A stretch of DNA of 64,000 nucleotides from an uncultured Eisenbergiella sp. GTDB lineage: Bacteria; Bacillota; Clostridia; Lachnospirales; Lachnospiraceae. Shown here one piece after another: positions 54,429-62,652 of this stretch. Below the pieces are notes generated by a model. The model saw nothing but the letters and a program-made list of their open reading frames with translations, was not told the DNA's origin and did no database searches. The stretch covers positions 1 through 64,000 of the forward strand of contig CANRGX010000003.1 of assembly GCA_947630215.1 (NCBI GenBank). The letters run 5' to 3'. The translations under genes and the position numbers were made by a program. The first letter of the stretch is position 1, and each line of letters begins with the position of its first letter.

Positions 54429-56192
54429 ATGTATACAATAATTATGTATAATCAGGTAGAACCCATTTCTATAGAGAGGTATCAATTTATTTTTTCGAGT
54501 TATGTCGAAGAACACAAAATTGCATTGTTTCAATGGAATGATAAGACTTCTCTTGAAAAAATGGTAGAAACATTGGAAATATTGACCGAGGTACATCATG
54601 AATGGAGACTAATCATTTTTGATGGGGCAAGAGATTTATCCAAATTCGGTGTTCGGTTTGCCATGGATGTGAAAATAAGGGAACTGATTTCGCGATATGC
54701 AAACAATGGAAGATACCCTGAATTTCCCATTCGGGGCTGTTTGCCACAGTATGTATTGTATCTTACATACCGTAAAATGGGGACAGATCCATTTATTTCT
54801 TCCCAACAATTTTGGAAAGTAGATGAAATGAGAGAATTTGGGACAAACTTTAGGATGCTATGGACGGAAATAGATTTCTGCTGTGAATTAAATATGCAAT
54901 TTGATTTGTTCCGGTTAGCTTGTGCTCTGCTTACATTGGCAATTAACGAATCATTATTGGAAATGGACTATGGGTTTTTATATCAAATCAATATAAATAT
55001 AGAAAGGGAGCTTTTCGCTAAATATGTTATAAAGAAAACAGATCAAATAAAAAAAATTGAACGATTGCTTGAAGAAGAAAATATTAAGTTGTACGGACGA
55101 AAAAAAGGGGATAATGATTATCCCGAAATAGAAGTAAAAATATCAGTTCTTCAAGGGATGCATAATAAAATGAATGCAGATATAGGAACTGAGAAGATAG
55201 GGCGTGCAGATTTAAAGGATATTGCAAAATTAAAAAATAAACTTGAGAAAGATAAGCGAGTGGTCAGGGCACGGTTATATTTTCCAAAGGGAGTTTTAAG
55301 GGATGAGGCCTCGAATATACAGGAGTGGGTATCCAAAAAGGCCAGAGTAGGTGGATTTTTAAATGAGGCAGGTATTGATAGATTAGAAAGAGAAAAATGG
55401 GAAATAATAAAAGAAATATGCATGCTTAAACCAAAACAAATGCGTCAACATGAATTTGAGGAATGCTTTGCTGAAGATCAGGAAAATCTGGTAAAGAGAG
55501 CAGAAAGGAAATGGAGCATCCCTTTAAGTTTATTATTACTGTGCTGTTTGGAATTCATAGAATGTATCATGCTGTTTCCATTCATATATTACGCAAACAA
55601 AGTAGGTAATAATTTATCATGGCTTGCAAAATTTCTTTCAATGTTTACAGAAGAAAATCAATCCAAGAGGTTTTTCCTCCGAGGAGGAGTAATTATCTTC
55701 GTGATTATTATATCCTTATATGTACTATTTTCTTTCATTCTGGATCAAACTACAATTAAGAAATATAAAAGAGATATAAAGAAAAAATTGCAAATAAAAC
55801 AAGTCGAAAAAATGGAATATATGGAAAAGATGCTGGGCTTGGTAGCGGAATATCAATATTGTATAAGATTGGAAGAAGAACAGTTTGAATTGCTAAATAA
55901 TTGGGAATTTCAAAGGAAATGCCTATATCGGCATCGGGCTGTATGGAAGAACAGCATCATAATGTGTGAACAACTAAAGCATCTGATGGTTGAACAGGGG
56001 ACAAGTTCATATGGATGTGAATTTATACATATAAAATTTGGAGATGAACCGCAGGAAATTGAGTATTATTGGCTTCCTTATAAAGATAAAATATATTTGG
56101 CACCATTAAACAGAAGCGGCCGACAAGTAAATGTGCCGTTTGATTTTATTACAAAAGTAACAATAGTAAAAACTCGTAAAATCTGGCAATAA
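54429..56192 (+). CDS. Two-helix membrane protein with a coiled coil, unknown function
   Basis: The 587-residue protein has a soluble N-terminal alpha/beta domain (with EWRLIIFDGARDLSKFGVRF, near residue 60), a lysine/glutamate-rich coiled-coil region (about 195-300), two transmembrane helices (about 365-388 and 420-442) and a soluble tail. Both large soluble parts should face the cytoplasm. An alternative ATG lies at codon 6. I know no family for it. It sits between the tubulin-like and helicase-like genes in the same operon and may tether them to the membrane. Confidence 0.75.
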   Translation: MYTIIMYNQVEPISIERYQFIFSSYVEEHKIALFQWNDKTSLEKMVETLEILTEVHHEWRLIIFDGARDLSKFGVRFAMDVKIRELISRYANNGRYPEFPIRGCLPQYVLYLTYRKMGTDPFISSQQFWKVDEMREFGTNFRMLWTEIDFCCELNMQFDLFRLACALLTLAINESLLEMDYGFLYQININIERELFAKYVIKKTDQIKKIERLLEEENIKLYGRKKGDNDYPEIEVKISVLQGMHNKMNADIGTEKIGRADLKDIAKLKNKLEKDKRVVRARLYFPKGVLRDEASNIQEWVSKKARVGGFLNEAGIDRLEREKWEIIKEICMLKPKQMRQHEFEECFAEDQENLVKRAERKWSIPLSLLLLCCLEFIECIMLFPFIYYANKVGNNLSWLAKFLSMFTEENQSKRFFLRGGVIIFVIIISLYVLFSFILDQTTIKKYKRDIKKKLQIKQVEKMEYMEKMLGLVAEYQYCIRLEEEQFELLNNWEFQRKCLYRHRAVWKNSIIMCEQLKHLMVEQGTSSYGCEFIHIKFGDEPQEIEYYWLPYKDKIYLAPLNRSGRQVNVPFDFITKVTIVKTRKIWQ

Positions 56193-56223
56193 GAATTGAA
56201 AAACATAAGAAAAGGAATGTGTC

Positions 56224-59200
56224 ATGGAAACTCTTTCAAAAGCTATTTTTTATATTTTAGGTGAAGTATTGGGAGATTCTTCGTTTTTCCTGGCATATTA
56301 TTCGGACAAAAAAATAGTCCCGCTGATTAAGCAACAAAGAAAGAATTATGTATTAATGCCCGCACTTTCTGTTTTTTTCTCAATGGTAGCCATTGGAATG
56401 TGTGCTATGACCAGAGAAATATTACGAGAATTGTATTTATATATAGTTTCTTTTTATCCGGGCATAAGAGAATTAAAAAATCTTGTTCTGCAAATTCTGA
56501 ATGTTTTCCCAAATGTATCAAGCATGTATACATATATGTTTTTCTATCGCCTGTTTAGAAATAAAGGAGAAGATATAATTGTAAAACTTGGGTGTGATGT
56601 TAACAATAAGTATAGAAATTTCTTAGGTATATATTGTGATAATGAATTAACTGGAGAGTCTGTATTGTCAAAAGAATGGGAAAATGTTTCAGATCACTTA
56701 TCCATTGTAATATTGGTGGATTTGATTATTCTGGGGGTATTACATTCGAATTTAGTTGGAATGCCAATTCAAAATTTAGCTTATTTTGAGGTTTATGAAT
56801 TAATCCCGATTGCGACAATTTCATTTTTGCTGGAGTTATCCTATTTTCTTGGCTATCGGAAATTAAAAATATGGGAATTTTTTGGCTCGAAAAGGAAAAA
56901 ACATGAATCCGACTGGAAAATGGATTTGATTGATATGAGAACTAAGGCAATTGAAATTGCCCAGGCCGATAATGCAAAAGTAAAGTTAGAGTTTGTACGA
57001 GGGAATACCGGATTTGAAAATGAAATAAGGAAGGCTTTCGAACAGTACCAGGAAATAAATGATCCTGAAGTACAATATTTTCGAGTTTATTTGGAGACGA
57101 GGAAATTTCATTATCCATATCATATACATTGTATTGATACGACAGTCCGATTGATTCAAGGAGAAAGTATTTTTTTCGCGACACCTTTCTATCACGATAT
57201 TGATATATGTATTTTTTTCCCCGCTTATATGGCATTACTGAGAAATGAGAAAGTGTTAATTTTAGTTGAAGATACAGGAAATTTGGAAGAAATAGCGTTA
57301 TGGATTAAAAATGGAATAGAACAAATCCCTGATTTGATTGATTTTTGGAAATTTGACATTCTGAGTAAATTGGTCGATAGTACAGATGTAGGCATTATGG
57401 CATTTCAGGATGTGGATAAGGAAGAAGTTATTCAATGGCAAAGGGATTTTTTGTCACGTGTATCTTTTGTGGTAATTATAAAGGCATCAGATATTTTAAC
57501 AGCGGGACAGGAGGTAGTTTCTGCGTTAGCATCAAAAATTGGGAAAAATGTAAAGAAATGTGTTTGGCTGTTATGCGATAGAAATGCCGAGAGCATGATT
57601 GATCTATTTGCCCACTTATTGAATCAGGAAATGCATTTTGTGGCAGCAACTCCCAGGAGAGCAAAAGAGTCATTGACGGCATATTGGGATGCGGAGTGTG
57701 AGAAGGAGAAGGTGTGGGAACCTGCTAATAGATATTTAGGGGTGGAAGCAAGAATTGCAGAACTCGCGGGGAGGGAAAAAATTCCTTTGGTCGAATGGTA
57801 TGGGGAAGAAACAGTACCAATATACGATTTGAACTGGATTCTTGGTCAATACTATATGCAATATGCGGCGAGAACTATGCTAAAACCGCATCAGCTTCAG
57901 TTACAATGGCATATCGATTGTGAGATTTCAGGGAATACAGGAGAGCTTTGCAATGATAAATTTATTGTTGTAGAGGATTATTGTTTCAATCTATATGAAA
58001 TGGGGAGACAGTACGCTTCCAGGGCAGTAAACAAAGCTTTTGTTCATATTATTTCACCAAAGTATATGCTTCGGGATTTTATGAAGAGTGAGGATATTGC
58101 CATGAATGCGGATCCTAAGTATATAACTCAATTTGTACCCGAATATGTGGATTCTATTCGTAATATTACTCTAAGATTAATCCGGGATATGCTCGAGGAC
58201 TCACTTTCGGAAAATTATATTCGGGCAATGCTGAAAAAAAGTGAAGAAGAAACCGTAACGGAGGTATCTGTTGATAGTTTAAAGAAATTAATCAGGTTAG
58301 TTTTCTATGATATAGAAGATGCGGAAATTATGGTGACTTATCGAAGCGAATTTTCCGAGAGATGGGATGAAATCGGACAAGTTGCTTATTATCGCATCAT
58401 TGATGAACGTGTGAGGAAAGAATTTAAAAGATACTTTACGCAAGCAAGTTATATCGATGAGGAAGGGATAAAAAGACACATTAGCAGATTAATGCTGGCA
58501 GGACATTTAGAGCAGAAATATCAGTTGGGGCAGTATGTTACCTTAGATGGGAAATATTACGAAATTGTTGGAAACGTATCGGAAAATTACGATCAATCCT
58601 TGTTGGTAAAACGGGCATCAGATCAAATTAACGGAAGAAAATATTACCGTCAAAGGCGGTGGTATAAAGTTATAGATAATGGTGATTCGGATAATAAAAC
58701 AAGCGAGCTCAAGTTTCAAGATAGTAAGGTGATTGTTACAAGGTGCTATATGAGCATTGAAGCCTATACTTATGGATATGTATGTATGGATTCCTGGAAT
58801 AATATTGCAGGAGGGGAAGAAGTTTTTAATCCTCTTTATGAGAATAAGAAAAGACGGTATCAGAGAAAGCAAATACTGAAAGTAGAATTACCTAACGTAC
58901 CGGATAAGGATCCTCTGACGTGCTGGTTAGCAGCAATGTTAAATGAAATGTTTTGTACACTTTATCCACAATATTATCATTTGCTTTCTGTTGCGGTGGA
59001 CAGAATGCATTATGCGAATACAGAAATTTCTGATGAAATTTTGTACACAGTTTTGGCAGGAATTTCGACAGATACAGAAGAAGCTGATACAGGGAAGGAA
59101 TTTGCAAAAAATGCTTTTTATATTTTAGAAGATAGCCGGGAAGATATGGGATTGCTTCGTTCTATTGAAAGAAACTTTCAAAGAATTATTAATATTATAA

Positions 59201-59259
59201 TAGACTATGTCTCATGGAGTGAAAGAGTAAATGATGACTATTTTAAGTTTGGAGCATAA
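56224..59259 (+). CDS. Membrane-anchored protein with a possible degenerate helicase-like region
   Basis: The start follows AAAAGGAATGTGTC and gives 1011 residues. Three or four hydrophobic helices lie in the first 212 residues. The soluble part has ESIFFATPFYHDIDICIFFP then ALLRNEKVLILVED, which follows the strand-loop-helix pattern of helicase motifs I and Ia, but the GKT of Walker A is missing. The last 100 residues (ending AFYILEDSREDMGLLRSIER) resemble the DUF1998-like C-terminal domain of MrfA-type helicases. These likenesses are drawn from memory and are tentative. It overlaps the next gene by 29 bases if that gene starts at 59231. Confidence 0.7.
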   Translation: METLSKAIFYILGEVLGDSSFFLAYYSDKKIVPLIKQQRKNYVLMPALSVFFSMVAIGMCAMTREILRELYLYIVSFYPGIRELKNLVLQILNVFPNVSSMYTYMFFYRLFRNKGEDIIVKLGCDVNNKYRNFLGIYCDNELTGESVLSKEWENVSDHLSIVILVDLIILGVLHSNLVGMPIQNLAYFEVYELIPIATISFLLELSYFLGYRKLKIWEFFGSKRKKHESDWKMDLIDMRTKAIEIAQADNAKVKLEFVRGNTGFENEIRKAFEQYQEINDPEVQYFRVYLETRKFHYPYHIHCIDTTVRLIQGESIFFATPFYHDIDICIFFPAYMALLRNEKVLILVEDTGNLEEIALWIKNGIEQIPDLIDFWKFDILSKLVDSTDVGIMAFQDVDKEEVIQWQRDFLSRVSFVVIIKASDILTAGQEVVSALASKIGKNVKKCVWLLCDRNAESMIDLFAHLLNQEMHFVAATPRRAKESLTAYWDAECEKEKVWEPANRYLGVEARIAELAGREKIPLVEWYGEETVPIYDLNWILGQYYMQYAARTMLKPHQLQLQWHIDCEISGNTGELCNDKFIVVEDYCFNLYEMGRQYASRAVNKAFVHIISPKYMLRDFMKSEDIAMNADPKYITQFVPEYVDSIRNITLRLIRDMLEDSLSENYIRAMLKKSEEETVTEVSVDSLKKLIRLVFYDIEDAEIMVTYRSEFSERWDEIGQVAYYRIIDERVRKEFKRYFTQASYIDEEGIKRHISRLMLAGHLEQKYQLGQYVTLDGKYYEIVGNVSENYDQSLLVKRASDQINGRKYYRQRRWYKVIDNGDSDNKTSELKFQDSKVIVTRCYMSIEAYTYGYVCMDSWNNIAGGEEVFNPLYENKKRRYQRKQILKVELPNVPDKDPLTCWLAAMLNEMFCTLYPQYYHLLSVAVDRMHYANTEISDEILYTVLAGISTDTEEADTGKEFAKNAFYILEDSREDMGLLRSIERNFQRIINIIIDYVSWSERVNDDYFKFGA

Positions 59260-59956
59260 TAGGAACGAAATGGAACAAAATTATAATTGGAAAGAAAGTT
59301 TTTTAAATTATATCAAAGAAAAGGACAGTAATCAAGAAGAACGTACGAATAGAGTGATTTCTGGAAATGTTTGTGATTATTGCGGCGGAGAATTGAAGGA
59401 TTATGTTCATATTGGTGAAAACAATATGTGTATGAATTGCAGGGAGGAACTCGCAAAATCAAAGACGGAAATTGTAAACATAGTCAATGATGGTATATGT
59501 AACTTTGCTTATTTGTATGGATTCTCAGTGAAAAGAAAATTAAAAATTCAGGTAAAAAAATATAGGATTAGAAAAAAATTTGAAAAAAAACGCCAGTTAT
59601 TTCAAAATAATAATAGTATTAAAATAATTAAAAAAAGGAAATTTGATAAAGTGATTATACCGGAATATATGCCAAAACATTTAATTTTAGCATATTTGAC
59701 GGCATATGGAGCAAAATATTGTATGAAAACATCTGATACGGAACGGGAAGTAAAAAATGAGGATGGGCTGATTCTGTGGATGGTAATTAACTATCTTTTT
59801 GTGACAGGTTATAAGGAATTTGCTGCACGACTAGAAGAATATCAAAAAAATCAAGATGACAATGGAGACTATAAGATATGGTACGGAAAAACGGGGACAC
59901 CATTGACGGAAAAAAGGGTAATATCGGGCGATTTGTTGACAGATAAGAGTAAGTAG
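59231..59956 (+). CDS. Zinc-ribbon protein, possibly a DA1-like peptidase without its catalytic motif
   Basis: The product is 241 residues from 59231, or 228 from the ATG at 59270, which has a better AGGA site. A zinc-binding pair CDYCGGEL...CMNCREEL lies at about residues 47-71. A basic linker follows, then IIPEYMPKHLILAYLTAYGAKY and NEDGLILWMVINYLF. In LIM-DA1 proteins this place reads LAHExxHAW...EEG; here the HExxH histidines and glutamate are replaced (YLTAY). If the comparison holds, it is a pseudoenzyme or scaffold. It is the last gene of the operon. Confidence 0.65.
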   Translation: MMTILSLEHNRNEMEQNYNWKESFLNYIKEKDSNQEERTNRVISGNVCDYCGGELKDYVHIGENNMCMNCREELAKSKTEIVNIVNDGICNFAYLYGFSVKRKLKIQVKKYRIRKKFEKKRQLFQNNNSIKIIKKRKFDKVIIPEYMPKHLILAYLTAYGAKYCMKTSDTEREVKNEDGLILWMVINYLFVTGYKEFAARLEEYQKNQDDNGDYKIWYGKTGTPLTEKRVISGDLLTDKSK

Positions 59957-60242
59957 ACTACTTATATATTATCATCAAAACTTTGGCTTCGAGGCTGGAA
60001 AAAAGACCGTTCCGCTCTATGCCGCATTTTGTATTTGAACCTGTAAGGCAATCGGTAACGTTCCCTTATAAGTTGAGAGTTTTTCTAAAGCCATAAAAAG
60101 GTTAAAATACATCAACTAAATTGATTAAATTTACCTCTTGCGGAATAGAAGGTGCTATGGTAAGCTGAATATCGTCGCAGAGGCATGGCAGAGGAGAACG
60201 CGGCAGCAAAGCTGCCCCGACGTATGCGGATGCGGGGAAACG

Positions 60243-60553
60243 CGAGGATGAGGACTAGTAGCCTTTCTGTTGGCAAGCAGAGAACTGCCGGGCGGTGCGA
60301 GGCAGTCAGAGACGAAAGGGGAACTGACCTCGGAGCGGCTGTCCGAAGGCCGGTGGATTTTGCTGTGCATTGCCGGTTGTGTAGGCGCAGACGGAATTTC
60401 CGCCGTGAAAAGGGAACAGGCATCCGGCCCGTTTGTGGGAGCCCGTGCCGACGAGCGCATGGCACAGCCATGAAATAGAGTGGTACCGCGCAAGAGGATT
60501 TTGCGTCTCTATGAAAACGTCTCCGAGGGGAGTTTTCATGGAGACATTTTTTT
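60243..60553 (+). promoter_or_regulatory. T-box leader, leucine type, before leuA
   Basis: The T-box sequence AGAGTGGTACCGCG (60477) is diagnostic of tRNA-sensing leaders. Upstream, GACTAGTAGCC, CAGAGAA and GGTGCGAGG match the stem I elements, and GAACTGACCTCGGAG holds a likely CTC leucine specifier at 60329. Uncharged tRNA-Leu would stabilise the antiterminator and allow leuA expression. The 641-base gap 59957-60597 holds this leader; 59957-60150 shows no gene, and a GGCAGC-AAA-GCTGCC hairpin lies at 60202. The promoter is not resolved. Confidence 0.9.
60505..60553 (+). terminator. T-box terminator
   Basis: GTCTC-ATGAAAAC and GTTTTCAT-GAGAC pair around GTCTCCGAGGGGA and are followed by ATTTTTTT. 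It competes with the antiterminator that uses the T-box sequence. Confidence 0.88.
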
Positions 60554-60597
60554 GTAAGTTGCAGAGAAGTTATCGGGAAGGAAAAGGAGAAAATCCC

Positions 60598-62592
60598 ATG
60601 GACGTGAAAGAAAAATACGGAAAATCTTATTTTATGCCCCCTGTGATCACCTACGACTGGGTGAAGAAGGATACCATTACAAAGGCGCCTGTCTGGTGCA
60701 GCGTGGACTTGCGGGACGGCAATCAGGCGCTGATCGAGCCCATGAGTCTGGAGGAGAAGCTGGAGTTTTTCAATCTCCTTGTGGAAGTTGGCTTTAAGGA
60801 GATCGAAGTGGGATTTCCGGCGGCCTCCGACACGGAATATCAGTTTGTACGCGCGCTGATCGAACGAAATATGATCCCGGAGGATGTGACCATCCAGGTG
60901 CTGACCCAGGCCAGGGATCACATCATCCGCAAGACCTTTGAAGCGGTCAAGGGAGCGCCCCGGGCCATCATTCATCTTTACAATTCCACCTCGGTGGCAC
61001 AGCGGGAGCAGGTGTTTAAAAAGAGCAAGGAAGAAGTGAAAAAGCTGGCCGTAGACGGCGCCAGGCTGCTGGCGCAGATCGCGTCGGAGATGGAGGGCAA
61101 TTTCGCCTTTGAATACAGTCCGGAGAGTTTCCCGGGCACAGAGGTGGAGTACGCGCTGGAGGTTTGCAATGCGGTGCTGGATGTCTGGCAGCCCACGGCA
61201 GAGCGAAAGGCCATCATCAATATTCCCACCACGGTGCAGATTGCCATGCCCCATGTGTTTGCCTGCCAGGTGGAATATCTGCATAAAAATATGAAATACC
61301 GGGACGCGGTGGTTTTGAGCGTCCATCCCCACAATGACCGGGGCTGCGGCGTCAGCGACGCGGAGTTCGGCGTGCTGGCGGGGGCGGACCGCATAGAAGG
61401 GACGTTGTTTGGCAACGGCGAGCGCACCGGGAACGTGGATCTGGTGACGGTGGCCATGAATATGGTCTGTCACGGAGTGGAGCCCGGGCTGGATTTCCAC
61501 GATGTGAGCCGGATCCGGCAGGTGTACGAGCGCCTTACCGGGATGCGTGTGCATGAGCGCACGCCCTATGCGGGAGATCTGGTGTTTACGGCTTTTTCCG
61601 GTTCCCATCAGGACGCGATTTCCAAGGGTATGGCCTGGCGGAAAGAAGGAAAGAGCAAAGAACGCTGGGAAGTGCCCTATCTTCCCATCGATCCCAGGGA
61701 TGTGGGACGCGAGTACGAGTCCGATGTCATCCGCATCAACAGCCAGTCCGGCAAGGGCGGCGTGGCCTTTATTCTGAAGCAGAACTTCGGGATCAATCTG
61801 CCGGATAGGATGAAGGAAGAAGTGGGGTATCTGGTTAAGGGCGTCTCCGATAAACGGCACCAGGAGCTGTCCCCGGCGGAAATCCATCAGATTTTCGAGG
61901 ATAAGTACATCAACCGCAGCGATGTGTTTACGGTGCCGGAATGTCATTTCCGGCAGGTGGACGGCATTCAGGCGGAAGTGACGATTGAGCAGAACGGCGT
62001 CCGCCGCGTGGTAAATGCCGGCGGCAACGGGCGTCTGGATGCGGTCAGCAACGCCATTAAGAGCTATTTTGGCATCAGCTATGAGCTTTCCGTTTATGAG
62101 GAGCATGCCATTTCCCGCGGGTCTTCCTCCAAGGCGGCGGCCTATGTGGGACTTTCCCATCAGGGCAGGATGTACTGGGGCGCGGGGATTGATGAGGACA
62201 TCATCAAAAGCTCCATCGCGGCGCTGGTATCCGCAGCCAATCAGCTGGCCCTGGCGGAGAACTGCATGGAAGGCCGGGAGGAACGCATCATCGAGATTAT
62301 GAATTATATCCAGGGGCATTACGTGGATGTGACGCTGGAAGGGCTGGCGGAGCAGTTCCATCTGTCCGCCCCTTACCTTTCCAAGTATATCCGCCAAAAG
62401 ACCGGCGGGACGTTCCAGGAGGCCGTGAAGCGGGCGCGCATGAAGAAGGCGCGCACGCTGTTGAAGGATTCCGGTCTGAAGGTGGAGACGGTGGCCGCAA
62501 ATGTGGGCTATGAGAACGTGGAGCACTTCAACCGGCTGTTTAAAAAGACGTATGGGATGACGCCGCTGCAGTTCCGGAGCCGGAACCGGTGA
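60598..62592 (+). CDS. leuA: 2-Isopropylmalate synthase with a fused C-terminal AraC-type DNA-binding domain
   Basis: LeuA condenses 2-ketoisovalerate and acetyl-CoA, the first step of leucine synthesis. The start at 60598 behind AAAGGAGA gives 664 residues. The TIM-barrel ([31 protein letters not shown]) and the leucine-sensing regulatory domain (about residues 440-555) are complete. They are followed by about 105 residues, [20 protein letters not shown] onward, that form an AraC two-HTH domain ending [18 protein letters not shown]. The usual enzyme stops near residue 560. The fusion suggests that the enzyme could also act as a leucine-sensing regulator. A terminator follows. Confidence 0.95.
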   Translation: MDVKEKYGKSYFMPPVITYDWVKKDTITKAPVWCSVDLRDGNQALIEPMSLEEKLEFFNLLVEVGFKEIEVGFPAASDTEYQFVRALIERNMIPEDVTIQVLTQARDHIIRKTFEAVKGAPRAIIHLYNSTSVAQREQVFKKSKEEVKKLAVDGARLLAQIASEMEGNFAFEYSPESFPGTEVEYALEVCNAVLDVWQPTAERKAIINIPTTVQIAMPHVFACQVEYLHKNMKYRDAVVLSVHPHNDRGCGVSDAEFGVLAGADRIEGTLFGNGERTGNVDLVTVAMNMVCHGVEPGLDFHDVSRIRQVYERLTGMRVHERTPYAGDLVFTAFSGSHQDAISKGMAWRKEGKSKERWEVPYLPIDPRDVGREYESDVIRINSQSGKGGVAFILKQNFGINLPDRMKEEVGYLVKGVSDKRHQELSPAEIHQIFEDKYINRSDVFTVPECHFRQVDGIQAEVTIEQNGVRRVVNAGGNGRLDAVSNAIKSYFGISYELSVYEEHAISRGSSSKAAAYVGLSHQGRMYWGAGIDEDIIKSSIAALVSAANQLALAENCMEGREERIIEIMNYIQGHYVDVTLEGLAEQFHLSAPYLSKYIRQKTGGTFQEAVKRARMKKARTLLKDSGLKVETVAANVGYENVEHFNRLFKKTYGMTPLQFRSRNR

Positions 62593-62621
62593 GAAAATAT
62601 CGAAAAAAAGATTGGAAAGAA

Positions 62622-62650
62622 AAAAGGCCGGCAGGTTTGCCGGCCTTTTG
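62622..62650. terminator. Bidirectional terminator between leuA and carB
   Basis: AAAAGGCCGGCA and TGCCGGCCTTTT form a 12-base stem with a GGTT loop. Confidence 0.9.
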
Positions 62651-62652
62651 CA

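Noticed and set aside
48600-59956. Type VII secretion or a known BREX/CBASS-like defence locus
   Set aside because: No FtsK/EssC ATPase, WXG100, methyltransferase, nucleotidyltransferase or effector motifs were seen.
46651-60597. Prophage or integrative element ends
   Set aside because: No integrase, recombinase, tRNA target or direct repeats were found around the AT-rich island.
60112-62526. 804-residue minus-strand ORF across leuA and the T-box
   Set aside because: Antisense to a clearly coding gene and an RNA leader; composition is His/Arg-rich as in shadow frames.
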